DNA from: DASWED01 sp036394995
Lineage (GTDB): Bacteria > Actinomycetota > UBA4738 > JACQTL01
Length of the DNA: 64,000 bases
Assembly (NCBI GenBank): GCA_036394995.1
Contig: DASWED010000065.1
Span: 1-64,000 of the forward strand
Direction: 5' to 3'
The notes beneath the pieces were generated by a model that did no database searches, was not told the origin of the DNA, and saw nothing but the letters and a program-made list of their open reading frames with translations. Both the position numbers and the translations under genes were made by a program. Below, one piece after another: positions 39,668-47,838 of this stretch (the stretch's first letter is position 1; each line of letters opens with the position of its first letter).

Positions 39668-40510
39668 ATGCGATCTATCGAACCACAGGAGCGCGCCGGC
39701 GCGTTCGACCGCCGGTGGACCCCCGCTCCCCACTCCGAGGACGACCTGCTGCGCGGCATGATCGCGGGCGGGATGGCGGGCGTGGTCAGCCACCCCATGG
39801 ACAACGTGCTGTGGAAGATCGGCCTGCTGTGCGACGGCGACCCCGACGCGCAGTTCGGCCTGAGCGGGGTCGACGTGATGACCCGGCAGGAGGTCCTGGC
39901 GCTGGTCGGGGCCGAGTCCGGGTTCGAACCGGACCCGTACGTCCGCTGGGGGCCGGTCCGGGTCCAGCCCGAGCCCATCCTGGCGGCGTGCCGGGCCATG
40001 GGCGACCGCCTGGCCGTGGCCTGCGAACGGGGCGAGCGCGTCGTGCTGGCCACCGGCCATCCCACGGGGCTGATCCAGCTGTACGGCGAGGTCGGCCGGC
40101 TGCTGGAGCGCCTGGGATGCACACTGCTGTTTCCGGCCGACGGGTTCGAATGGGAGGAGCCCCACAGCCGGATGAAGCGCCGCCAGATCCGCTACCTGGG
40201 CGGGGTGGCCGTCCTCACCGACCGGGCCTCGGCCAGCCACACCCACAGCCCCCGCTCGATGCAGATCATGCTCGAGGAGGAGCAGCCGGACCTCGTCGTG
40301 GCCGACCATGGATTCGCCGGCGCGGCCATCGAGGCCGGCATCGACACGGTGTCGGTGGCCGACGTGAACGACCCGGCCCTGATCGTGGCCAAGGCCCAAC
40401 GCCGGACCGAAGTGGTGGTGGTCATGGACGACAACGTCCGCCCCGACGCCTACTGGCCCTGCTACCAGGCCATCGCCGAACGCCTCCCGTTCCACCTGCT
40501 GCCCGGGTAG
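39668..40510 (+). CDS. Putative actinobacterial phosphatase
   Basis: A 280-residue cytoplasmic protein like a family annotated as phosphatase in Streptomyces. Conserved features: ERVVLATGHPTGLIQLYGEV near residue 125, SASHTHSPRSMQIML near 195, and LVVADHGFAGAAIEAGIDTV followed by VADVNDPALIV near 220. The His/Asp-rich motifs suggest metal-dependent hydrolysis, but the biochemical basis of the name is weak. TACAAT at 39653-39658 lies 9 nt before the ATG, a leaderless promoter divergent from the SDR. Confidence 0.65.
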   Translation: MRSIEPQERAGAFDRRWTPAPHSEDDLLRGMIAGGMAGVVSHPMDNVLWKIGLLCDGDPDAQFGLSGVDVMTRQEVLALVGAESGFEPDPYVRWGPVRVQPEPILAACRAMGDRLAVACERGERVVLATGHPTGLIQLYGEVGRLLERLGCTLLFPADGFEWEEPHSRMKRRQIRYLGGVAVLTDRASASHTHSPRSMQIMLEEEQPDLVVADHGFAGAAIEAGIDTVSVADVNDPALIVAKAQRRTEVVVVMDDNVRPDAYWPCYQAIAERLPFHLLPG

Positions 40511-40516
40511 ACGCCG

Positions 40517-40951
40517 TCAGGGGCCGGTTCGGGCGTGCCAGGCCCGGAGGAGCTCCTCTTCACGGGCCGGGTCGATCCCGGCGGGGTGGTCATAGGTTCG
40601 GTCGATGCCCGCTTCGAGGGTGTCGCGGACCGTGTCCTCCAGGCGACGCTGGGCCAGTCCGGCGGCGAAGGCCCGAGAGACGTCCGTGGAGCTGACGCCG
40701 TCGAAGCCCGGGCTTCGCCGGATCCAGTGCGGCAGACGGTCGGCGTAGTCGCCGGAGCCCACGATGAACCCCGCGCGCAGGATCAGGGCCCGTTGTCCTC
40801 GGTCCGGTGCCGGTCAGCCGTTCGACGTTCGGGAACGCCGTCGGGTCCCGCCGGCCCCGGTTGAACAGCGTGACCTCGTGCCGCCGGCAAGGGCCGTCTC
40901 GACGAAGTGGCGGCCCACGAACCGCGTGCCGCCGATGACGAGGATCCGCAT
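40517..40951 (-). pseudogene. NAD-dependent epimerase/reductase pseudogene (internal deletion and frameshift)
   Basis: On the minus strand a normal N-terminus, MRILVIGGTRFVGRHFVETA, starts at 40951. After ALAGG the frame breaks: the expected HEVTLFNRGRRDPTAF continues in another frame, as if one C were lost. The middle of the protein is then absent and the sequence jumps to the C-terminal part, LRAGFIVGSGDYADRLPHWI, ending FDGVSSTDVSRAFAAGL...LLRAWHA. Extended-SDR reductases of this kind have about 330 residues; some 190 are missing. It adjoins an intact SDR 5 bp away. Confidence 0.75.
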
Positions 40952-40956
40952 GAGGC

Positions 40957-41733
40957 CTAGAAGGCCGAGCCCAGGGTCTGGCCTCCGTCGATCACCAGCA
41001 CCGAGCCGGTGACGAACGACGCCGCAGGCGAGCACAGGTACAGCGCCGCGGCGGCCACCTCCTCGGGCTCGCCGAACCGGCCGAGCGGGGTGCTTCTGAT
41101 GATCTCCTCCTCGAAGCCGGGAACGAGCTGGCGGGGCGCCATGCTCATGGGTGTGTCGATCCACCCCGGCGCGAGCGCGTTCACGCGGACCCCGGACGGG
41201 CCCCACTCCCGCGCGGCCGTCTTCGTGAGCTGGATCATGGCGGCCTTCGACGCGCCGTAGTAGCCCACGCCCGGCGTCGCGGTGAGCCCCGCGACGCTGG
41301 CCACGTTGAGGACGCAGCCGGAGCCCTTCGCCAGCAGGACCGGCGCCGCCGCGTGCATCGCGTAGAACGCCGAGAGGAAGTTGATCCGGAGGTACTTCTC
41401 GAACCCCTCCACCTTCGTGCTCTCCACGGAGGCCATGAACGGCGCCGCGCCGGCGTTGTTCACCAGGATGTCGAGCGTCCCGAGCTCGTCCACCGTTCGT
41501 TCGACCATCTCCCGGACGGCGTCCGCGTCGCCCACGTCGGTGGGCACGGCCAGGGCACGGCGCCCCAGGGCCCCGACCTCCTTGGCGACCAGCTCGAGGT
41601 CCTCCCGGCCCCGCGCGGCCACCGCCACGTCGGCCCCGGCCTCGGCGAAGGCCAGCGCGATGGCCCGCCCGATCCCCTTGCTCCCCCCCGTCACCAGGGC
41701 CACCTGTCCATCGAGCGACAGCGACACGGTCAT
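40957..41733 (-). CDS. SDR-family oxidoreductase (FabG-like)
   Basis: A 258-residue classical SDR: ALVTGGSKGIGRAIALAF, NNAG in DILVNNAGAAPF, Ser in VLNVASVAGLT, YxxxK in VGYYGASKAAMIQLTK, and the C-terminal PLGRFGEPEEVAAAALYLCS...SVLVIDGGQTLG typical of FabG-like proteins. AVAARGRED after strand 2 suggests NADP. GAGGAGG precedes the ATG. It probably reduces a 3-oxoacyl or related keto group; not linked to fatty-acid synthase genes here. Confidence 0.92.
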   Translation of the reverse strand: MTVSLSLDGQVALVTGGSKGIGRAIALAFAEAGADVAVAARGREDLELVAKEVGALGRRALAVPTDVGDADAVREMVERTVDELGTLDILVNNAGAAPFMASVESTKVEGFEKYLRINFLSAFYAMHAAAPVLLAKGSGCVLNVASVAGLTATPGVGYYGASKAAMIQLTKTAAREWGPSGVRVNALAPGWIDTPMSMAPRQLVPGFEEEIIRSTPLGRFGEPEEVAAAALYLCSPAASFVTGSVLVIDGGQTLGSAF

Positions 41734-41859
41734 CGGTGTGGAACCTCCTCGTGATCGACGTTCGTTACGGGGCGTGCCTGCCATCGAACCACAGCCGCGG
41801 CCGGGGTGTGTTCGACCACCGGCCCGAGCCGCTCCTCGCCCCGGGGGTAGGCCCCTGAG

Positions 41860-42072
41860 TAGAATCGCATTCGACAGGAAAGCCCTGTCGGAGGGCGTTC
41901 CGCCACATTGCATCGAGCCGTCCCCTCGGGGACGACCACTTCGACCGACCGAGTTGGACCGGATGACGAGACGAGGAGCTGGACCGGACACCGGATAGAT
42001 CGCGACGGTCGCGTCAAACGCGCGTGGTGGAACGCCTCCCGTGAGGCCCCCTTTGAGGGGCGGCTCGGAGGC
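41860..42072 (+). promoter_or_regulatory. Promoter and hairpin-rich leader of the Clp1-like gene
   Basis: TAGAAT at 41860-41865 is a good -10 box. About 7 nt later comes a stem CGACAGG (41872-41878) / CCTGTCG (41884-41890) around AAAGC, then CGTCCC (41919-41924) / GGGACG (41929-41934) around CTCG. The coding frame downstream can be extended through this region but the residues look unlike the family, so I treat it as an untranslated leader. Confidence 0.4.
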
Positions 42073-42966
42073 GTGGTGGACGAGTACGCTGAGCTGGTCG
42101 AACGCGCCGTGGCCTCCAAGCGCACGGTGGTGCTCTTCGGCGGGCTCGACTCCGGCAAGACCACCCTGTCGAAGACCCTGATCCGGGCCGGGCTCGCGGC
42201 GGGGCGCTCGCCCGCCTACCTCGACGCCGACCCCGGGCAGAAGTCCGTGGGACCCCCCACGACGGTGGGCCTGCGGATGATCTCCTCCGATGCCGACCTC
42301 GAGCCCGACTCCCTGTCCACGGCCGACGCCCAGGTGTTCGTGGGCGCCACCACGCCACAGGGGAACCTGCTCCCGCTCGTCACCGGCGCGGCCCGACTCC
42401 AGGCCATGGCGTTCGAACGGGGGGCCGACTTCGTGGTGGTGGACACGAGCGGCCTGGTCTCCGGCGTGTACGGGCAGCTGCTGAAGTACCACAAGGTGGA
42501 GTCGCTCCGACCGGAGCTCGTGGTGGGCCTCCAGCGGGGGGAGGAGCTCGACCCCCTGCTCGGCATCATCCGGCGGTTCTTCGAAACCGAGGTGGTCTCG
42601 ATGGGCATCCACCCGTCCGTGGTCCCCACCTCCGTCGACCAGCGGGCAGCGAACCGGGAGGGCGCCATAGCCCGCTACTTCACCGAGCCCCTGCAGCGTT
42701 ATCGGGTCAAGCCGACGGTGTTCATGCCGGCCCTCCCGGCGTTCTTCGACCTCACGGAGCTCGATCGCCTGGTGGTGGGCCTGGCCGACGGCGTGGGCGG
42801 CTACCTCGGGATCGGCTATCTTGAGCATTCGGGCGAGGAGGGCATCCTCCGGCTCATCTCCCCGGTCGCCGAGGCGCCGAAGGCCCTCCGTCTGGGCTCG
42901 GTGCGGGTCGACGAGGAGTACCGGGCCAAGAGGATGGACCTGCGGAACCTGTTGGGGACGGACTAG
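42073..42966 (+). CDS. Clp1/Grc3-like P-loop polynucleotide 5'-kinase family protein
   Basis: About 297 residues. P-loop TVVLFGGLDSGKTTLSKTLI near residue 20, followed by PAYLDADPGQKSVGPPTTVGL, the DxDxGQ(x)2-type Walker A-prime motif of the Clp1/Grc3 kinases, then DFVVVDTSGLVSGVYGQLLK. The family phosphorylates RNA or DNA 5'-OH ends in eukaryotes and archaea; bacterial members are poorly studied. Start is GTG 42073 or 42076 (VVDEYAELVERA); an upstream extension is possible. It precedes the bS22 gene by 53 bp, so a link to RNA or ribosome metabolism is plausible. Confidence 0.8.
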   Translation: MVDEYAELVERAVASKRTVVLFGGLDSGKTTLSKTLIRAGLAAGRSPAYLDADPGQKSVGPPTTVGLRMISSDADLEPDSLSTADAQVFVGATTPQGNLLPLVTGAARLQAMAFERGADFVVVDTSGLVSGVYGQLLKYHKVESLRPELVVGLQRGEELDPLLGIIRRFFETEVVSMGIHPSVVPTSVDQRAANREGAIARYFTEPLQRYRVKPTVFMPALPAFFDLTELDRLVVGLADGVGGYLGIGYLEHSGEEGILRLISPVAEAPKALRLGSVRVDEEYRAKRMDLRNLLGTD

Positions 42967-43019
42967 ACTCCCACGGCCTGCCCGACAAGCCGAAAACCGA
43001 GAAGGAGCGACGCAAACTC

Positions 43020-43121
43020 GTGCCCTCGCTGGTCAAGAAGCGCCGCAAGAAGATGCGGAAGAAGAAGCACAAGAAACTGCTGAAGCGAACGCGCCACCAG
43101 CGGCGGCAGCAGGGCCGCTAG
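43020..43121 (+). CDS. Small ribosomal subunit protein bS22 (AURKAIP1/COX24 domain)
   Basis: A 33-residue, extremely basic protein: VKKRRKKMRKKKHKKLLKRT then RHQRRQQGR, matching the actinobacterial bS22 peptide first seen in mycobacterial ribosome structures (Rv0500B). GTG start 43020 is preceded by GAAGGAG at 43001-43007. It sits at the decoding centre/inter-subunit face. Small size makes it easy to miss. Confidence 0.93.
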   Translation: MPSLVKKRRKKMRKKKHKKLLKRTRHQRRQQGR

Positions 43122-43153
43122 GCCCGGCCGATCTCACGTCGAAGGGGACGCGC

Positions 43154-44011
43154 GTGACCCGTCCCATCGTCTTCTGCACGGACTACGGGCTCGACGACGA
43201 GTTCGTCGGCGTGTGCCACGGCGTGATCGCCCGGATCGCCCCCGGCGCGCGGGTCATCGATCTGGCCCACGGCATTCCGCCCCAGGACGTCCTGCGAGGG
43301 GCCATGGTCCTGGCCGGCGCTGCGCCGTTCATGCCCGAGGACGCCGTGTACCTGGGCGTGGTCGACCCGGACGTCGGGGGTCCCCGCGGCGCGATCGGGG
43401 TCCGGGCGGCCTCCGGCGCGCTGCTCGTGGGGCCGGACAACGGGCTCCTCAGCCTGGCATGGGAGGCCTTGGGCGGCGCCGAGGCCGCCGTCGAGATCGC
43501 CGCCTCCGACGTCCTGCTCGAACCCGTCTCCGCCACGTTCCACGGCCGGGACGTGTTCGCGCCGGCGGCCGGCCACCTGGCGAATGGCCGCGCGCTTGGC
43601 GATCTGGGACCGGAGGTGGAGGTGGGGGATCTGGAGCGGGTGGTGGTCCCGGCCCCGGTCGTGTCGGACGGCGAGGTGGCGGCGGTCGTCCTCGCCGTCG
43701 ACCGGTTCGGCAACCTCCAGACGAACGCCCGCCCCGATGACCTGGCCGAGGCCGGGCTGGGGTCCCTCGGGTCCCTCCGCGTGACCCATGCCGAGGGGCA
43801 CGGCGTGGTCCGGCCGGCAACCACCTTCGCCGACGGGCTCCCCGGGGAGGTCCTGCTGATCGAGGACTCGAGCGGGTACCTGTCGCTCGTCGCGAACCGG
43901 GCCGACGCCTCGATCACCCTGGGCCTCCACGCCGGCGACGACCTGACGATCTCCCTCCCTCCGGGGCCCCCGGTCGGGAGGCCCCCGATGGGACCGAGGC
44001 CCGTCCGGTAG
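43154..44011 (+). CDS. SAM hydroxide adenosyltransferase / SAM hydrolase (DUF62 family)
   Basis: A 285-residue protein of the fluorinase/chlorinase superfamily that uses water or hydroxide, splitting S-adenosylmethionine to adenosine and methionine. Features: IVFCTDYGLDDEFVGVCHGV at the N-terminus, DLAHGIPPQDVLRGAMVL, VVDPDVGGPRGAIGV, LVGPDNGLLSLAWE and the FHGRDVFAPAAGHLA motif; AVDRFGNLQTN starts the C-terminal domain. No halogenase loop is evident. It follows bS22 closely, in an operon-like run. Confidence 0.9.
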   Translation: MTRPIVFCTDYGLDDEFVGVCHGVIARIAPGARVIDLAHGIPPQDVLRGAMVLAGAAPFMPEDAVYLGVVDPDVGGPRGAIGVRAASGALLVGPDNGLLSLAWEALGGAEAAVEIAASDVLLEPVSATFHGRDVFAPAAGHLANGRALGDLGPEVEVGDLERVVVPAPVVSDGEVAAVVLAVDRFGNLQTNARPDDLAEAGLGSLGSLRVTHAEGHGVVRPATTFADGLPGEVLLIEDSSGYLSLVANRADASITLGLHAGDDLTISLPPGPPVGRPPMGPRPVR

Positions 44012-44022
44012 GCTGATCCCCG

Positions 44023-45075
44023 ATGGGTCAGCGGGTCCTGATCACCGGCATCTCGCGTTTCCTGGGAGGCAAGCTCGCCCAGGAACTGGAGAAGGACCCC
44101 GAGGTCGACTCGATCGTCGGGGTGGACCTGGACGAACCGGAGGTCGACCTCGACCGAACGGAGTTCGTCCGGGCCGACATCCGCAACCCCCTCATCGTGA
44201 AGGTCCTCCAGACGGCGGAGGTGGACACCGTGGTCCACCTCTCCATCGTCACTACGCCCACCCGGGTGGGCGGGCGGACGGCGATGAAGGAGCTCAACGT
44301 CATCGGGGCCATGCAGCTGTTCGGGGCGTGCCAGAAGGCCGAGTCCGTGAAGAAGCTGGTCATGAAGTCGACCACCGCGGTGTACGGCGCCGATCCCCGC
44401 GACCCCGCGGTGTTCACGGAGTCCGACCAGTCGCGGACCGTCCCCCGGTCCGGGCTCATGAAGGACGCCGTCGAGCTGGAGCGGTACGCCCGCGACTTCG
44501 GCCGGCGCCGGCCGGACGTCGACGTGACCATCCTGCGATTCGCGAACTTCATCGGGCCCGACATCGAGACCACGCTGACCCGGTACTTCTCGCTCCCGGT
44601 GGTCCCCACCGCGATGGGGTACGACCCCCGCATCCAGCTGATCCACGAGGACGACGCGCACGAGGCCCTGCGCCGGTCAGTCCGCGAGGACCATCCGGGC
44701 ATCTTCAACGTCGCCGCCGACGGCGTGGTGTACCTGTCGCAGGCCGTCCGGCTCATGGGCCGACCGCCGATCCCGGTGATCCTGCCGCTGGCCACCCCGC
44801 TGGCGAACCTGCTGAAGCGGGCCGGCCGCGTGGACTTCGCCACCGACCAGCTGCAGTTCCTGCTGTACGGGCGCGTGGTGGACACCACCCGGCTCAAGGA
44901 GGACTTCGGGTTCACGCCCGAACACACCACCCGCGAGGCCGTGGAGGACTTCGTGGTGGGCCGGCGACTCCGTCAGGTGATCACGCAGGAGCGCGCCGAG
45001 AAGTGGGAGCGCGACGTGTACGACTTCCTGCGCCGCCAGGGGCAGGAGCGGTTCGAACGTTCGAAGAAGGGCTGA
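44023..45075 (+). CDS. NAD-dependent epimerase/dehydratase (Rv0501/GalE2-like)
   Basis: A 350-residue extended SDR: VLITGISRFLGGKLAQELE N-terminal Rossmann motif, IVGVDLDEPEVDL, FVRADIRNPLI and KSTTAVYGADPRDPAVF. The usual YxxxK is not present; the position reads SGLMKDAVELERYAR, as in mycobacterial Rv0501, so classical epimerase chemistry is doubtful despite the galE2 name used there. RFANFIGPDIETTLTRYFSL and LIHEDDAHEAL follow. TAGGCT at 44009-44014 lies 8 nt before the ATG (leaderless). Gene order bS22, epimerase, acyltransferase mirrors Rv0500B-Rv0501-Rv0502. Confidence 0.88.
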   Translation: MGQRVLITGISRFLGGKLAQELEKDPEVDSIVGVDLDEPEVDLDRTEFVRADIRNPLIVKVLQTAEVDTVVHLSIVTTPTRVGGRTAMKELNVIGAMQLFGACQKAESVKKLVMKSTTAVYGADPRDPAVFTESDQSRTVPRSGLMKDAVELERYARDFGRRRPDVDVTILRFANFIGPDIETTLTRYFSLPVVPTAMGYDPRIQLIHEDDAHEALRRSVREDHPGIFNVAADGVVYLSQAVRLMGRPPIPVILPLATPLANLLKRAGRVDFATDQLQFLLYGRVVDTTRLKEDFGFTPEHTTREAVEDFVVGRRLRQVITQERAEKWERDVYDFLRRQGQERFERSKKG

Positions 45076-45083
45076 GGACGGAC

Positions 45084-46079
45084 ATGGCGCAGGTCATCTC
45101 GCTGGAGGACGCCAGGGGACGGCAGGACCCGGAGCGGTGCCGGGCCATGACCGCGGCGGGCCGCCGGTGCAAGCGCCGGGCGGTCGGCGACACCGGGTTC
45201 TGCAGCGTCCACCTGCCCGAGCGTCCCGAGCACATCGGCCCCTTCTCGGCCCAGGCCGTGGAGCGCGCGCTCGACTTCGTCCGCCGCCGGGCCACCGGCG
45301 ACTACGAGATCGACGAGTTCGGCTTCGATCGCGACCTCACCGAACAGATCCTCGCCCCAATCCTGCGGCCCATCGCCGAGCACTACTGGCGGGTGGAGTG
45401 GCGGGGCATGGAGAACATCCCGAACGAGGGCCCGGCCCTGCTGGTGGCGAACCACGCGGGGTCCGTGCCGGTGGACGCCGTGGTCACGAAGTTCGGGATC
45501 TACGACCACCATCCGGCCCACCGCCACGTACGGCTCCTCGCCGCCGACCTGGCGTTCCGCATGCCGTTCAACGGCCCCATCGCCCGGAAGATGGGCTCCA
45601 CCCTGGCCACCCAGGAGGACGCGTACCGCCTGCTGGCGAAGGGCGAGCTGCTCGGCGTGTTCCCCGAGGGCTACAAGGGCGTCGGCAAGGGGTGGAAGGA
45701 GCGGTACCGGCTCCAGCGGTTCGGCCGGGGCGGGTTCATCGAGGTGGCGCTGAAGGCCAAGGCCCCCATCATCCCGGTGGCCATCGTGGGCTCCGAGGAG
45801 ATCTACCCCATGATTGCGAACGCGAAGTTCATCGCGCGCCTCGGCGGGTTCCCGTACTTCCCCATCACGCCGTTCTTCCCCTGGCTGGGACCCCTCGGTG
45901 CGATCCCGCTGCCGTCGAAGTGGATCATCGAGGTCGGCGAGCCCATCCCCACCGATGGCTACCCCGACGACGCCTGGCAGGACGCCATGCTCGTCTTCAA
46001 CGAGACCGACCGCGTCCGCGACCAGATCCAGCAGATGCTCTACCGCAACCTCATGTCCCGCCGCAGCGCGTTCTTCTAG
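45084..46079 (+). CDS. Lysophospholipid acyltransferase-family protein with N-terminal Cys/His zinc motif
   Basis: A 331-residue protein. Residues about 18-45 carry ERCRAMTAAGRRCKRRAVGD then TGFCSVHLPE, a Cys-x8-Cys-x10-Cys-x2-His small zinc-binding motif. The PlsC-like domain follows from about residue 100: LLVANHAGSVPVDAVV (His/Asp motif), MGSTLATQEDAYRLL, LLGVFPEGYKGVGKG and PIIPVAIVGSEEIYP. It resembles mycobacterial Rv0502. Glycerolipid acylation is expected, possibly for membrane phospholipid or envelope lipids. It lies 8 bp after the epimerase. Confidence 0.88.
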   Translation: MAQVISLEDARGRQDPERCRAMTAAGRRCKRRAVGDTGFCSVHLPERPEHIGPFSAQAVERALDFVRRRATGDYEIDEFGFDRDLTEQILAPILRPIAEHYWRVEWRGMENIPNEGPALLVANHAGSVPVDAVVTKFGIYDHHPAHRHVRLLAADLAFRMPFNGPIARKMGSTLATQEDAYRLLAKGELLGVFPEGYKGVGKGWKERYRLQRFGRGGFIEVALKAKAPIIPVAIVGSEEIYPMIANAKFIARLGGFPYFPITPFFPWLGPLGAIPLPSKWIIEVGEPIPTDGYPDDAWQDAMLVFNETDRVRDQIQQMLYRNLMSRRSAFF

Positions 46080-46609
46080 CCGTCGGCCGTGGGTTCGAGG
46101 AGCGTGAACGTGTCCCGGGCCACGAGGGACTCGTAGGCTCGCCACTCGACGTGGTAGTCGCCCGGCGGCATTTCCGGCCAAGCTTCCCCCGGATTTCGGC
46201 GCCAGAATCGGTAGGGAAAGTCGTAGGACCATCGAGGTAGCTCGAGATCGTCCTGGATCATGTAGGCGCCAGCGTCGGTCCGGTAGATCAGGCCGTGCGG
46301 ATCCTGGACCCACACCGACACATTGGCGAGCGTGGAGAAGTCCGTGCTCTTCACCCAGAGCCGAACAATGATGGCGTCCCCTTCGACGATCTCGTGCCCG
46401 GCCTCCCAGTTCGGCATCGGGCTCGCCGGATCCACCCGGGGCCGGCGGCGCCGGAGCCTGGAGAACAGCAGTAGGCCGCCCACCACCACGGCCAGCCCGA
46501 TCAGCGCGATCCACCACTGCTTGAAGGCCGCGGTCAGCACCACCGTGGTGAGCACGGTCACCACCGTGGTGGCGATCGTGGTGAGCACCGTCCGCGTCGC
46601 GTTGTCCAT
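46076..46609 (-). CDS. Membrane-anchored hypothetical protein
   Basis: A 177-residue protein. Two hydrophobic segments at about residues 8-27 (TTIATTVVTVLTTVVLTAAF) and 32-50 (WWIALIGLAVVVGGLLLFS), a basic stop-transfer (SRLRRRRPR), then a soluble beta-rich domain with several Trp/Tyr (VSVWVQDPHGLIYRTDAGAY, WSYDFPYRFWRR, PPGDYHVEWRAYES). The soluble part looks like an Ig- or carbohydrate-binding-like sandwich; no family recognised. Its end overlaps the acyltransferase stop, convergently. Confidence 0.72.
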   Translation of the reverse strand: MDNATRTVLTTIATTVVTVLTTVVLTAAFKQWWIALIGLAVVVGGLLLFSRLRRRRPRVDPASPMPNWEAGHEIVEGDAIIVRLWVKSTDFSTLANVSVWVQDPHGLIYRTDAGAYMIQDDLELPRWSYDFPYRFWRRNPGEAWPEMPPGDYHVEWRAYESLVARDTFTLLEPTADG

Positions 46610-46647
46610 TCAGCCGACCCGGACCGGATCTTCCGTCAACGGACCGG

Positions 46648-46812
46648 TCAGGGCGAGCCCGTCGAGCAGACTCCGGGGGTGGGGAGGGCGCCCGGGGAGG
46701 GGGGCCCGCAGAACCTCGGGGCGTCCCTGGTGCCCAGCGTGAACTGGTAGATCGCGGCGCCCAGCAGGAGCGCGAACAGCACGATCACGGTGATGAGGGT
46801 TCCCTTGCGCAC
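46648..46812 (-). CDS. Small single-pass membrane protein
   Basis: A 54-residue protein read from GTG 46810-46812: RKGTLITVIVLFALLLGAAI gives a clean transmembrane helix at residues 5-24, followed by a short exported tail with two cysteines (APRFCGPPSPG, TPGVCSTGSP). Codons follow the local GC3 pattern. It sits between a TIM-barrel gene and a membrane protein on the same strand. Small proteins of this shape are common in actinobacteria, with no known function. Confidence 0.62.
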   Translation of the reverse strand: MRKGTLITVIVLFALLLGAAIYQFTLGTRDAPRFCGPPSPGALPTPGVCSTGSP

Positions 46813-46846
46813 GGCCGTGCCGAGGCTACCAGCGCCGCCGAAGGAC

Positions 46847-47674
46847 TCAGAACGCGGGGGCGGGGGTGGGGTGCTCGAGGGGGAGGCGGGACTCGACGAA
46901 CTCGCGGTTGCGGACCAGGACCTCCGTGAGGAGCTTCTCGTCCTTCATCCACGGGCGGAGGTCCAGCTCCAGGGCGATGCTCCCCGAATACCGGCTCGTG
47001 GACAGCTCATCGAGGAAGTCGCCGAGGGGCAGGACGCCGTTCTCGTCGTACACCGGGAGGTGGGAGTCCCAGCCCTTGCCGGCGTTGTTCGACAGATGGA
47101 CGTGCAGGACCTTGTCACGGTACCGCCGGAACACGTCGACGATGTCCAGCCCGGCCACCGCCGCGTGGCTGGTGTCGAGGACCATGTACGGGTTCCGGTC
47201 GAGCTCCTCGAACTCCTGTCCGGCGTGGAACGACAGCCCCCGTTCGCCGGGGAGCTTCACCGGGAACATGTTCTCCACGGCCACCGTCACGCCGGTGCGG
47301 GCCGAGAACTCGGCCAGGCTCTCCTCGATCCACCGGCGGTACCGCGTCTGCCAGCGGTACGGCGGGTGGACCACCACCAGCTCGGCCCCCACCTCCTCCG
47401 CCAGCTGCACGGACCGGTAGATCTTCCCGAGCGGGTCGGTGCCCCATACCCGCCGCGTGATCAGCAGGAACGGCGCGTGGATGACGTCGACCGTGACGCC
47501 GCTGTCCTCGGCGGCCTGGCGCAGCAGATGGGGGTCCTGCGTCGTGGGGTCGCCGGTGACCATCACCTCCACCGCCCGGTAGCCGGCGTCGGACACGATG
47601 CGGAGCGCGTCGCGGAGCGGCATCCGGTAGAACGGGGCGGTCGAGAACAGCAGGCGGGGCGCGACGGCGTTCAT
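46847..47674 (-). CDS. Xylose-isomerase-like TIM-barrel protein (sugar phosphate isomerase/epimerase family)
   Basis: A 275-residue AP-endonuclease-2 superfamily barrel. Likely metal ligands are Glu in VAVENMFPVKLPG, Asp/His in VLDTSHAAVAGLD, His in VLHVHLSNNAG and Glu in IALELDLRPWM. FYRMPLRDALRIVSDAGYRA is the usual N-terminal strand-helix. Reactions in this family include sugar epimerisation, isomerisation and DNA repair; substrate is unknown. Confidence 0.87.
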   Translation of the reverse strand: MNAVAPRLLFSTAPFYRMPLRDALRIVSDAGYRAVEVMVTGDPTTQDPHLLRQAAEDSGVTVDVIHAPFLLITRRVWGTDPLGKIYRSVQLAEEVGAELVVVHPPYRWQTRYRRWIEESLAEFSARTGVTVAVENMFPVKLPGERGLSFHAGQEFEELDRNPYMVLDTSHAAVAGLDIVDVFRRYRDKVLHVHLSNNAGKGWDSHLPVYDENGVLPLGDFLDELSTSRYSGSIALELDLRPWMKDEKLLTEVLVRNREFVESRLPLEHPTPAPAF

Positions 47675-47838
47675 CGGTGCCCGCCGGGCAGGGAGTCGAT
47701 CATCGGGCGCATGTCCGGCAATTGTATCGGCGCCCCATCCCCGCCCCGCGAGGCCGTTCGGTGAAGATTCGATGACGCCTCCGGGACGGGCGCGGTGGGG
47801 CCGGACGCTCCGGTGGGCTATCCTCACCCGGCGAGCGG

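Noticed and set aside
42964..42969. TAGACT overlapping the Clp1-like stop as a separate bS22 promoter
   Set aside because: No -35 at 16-18 bp and the box overlaps a stop codon where TAG is required; cotranscription is simpler.
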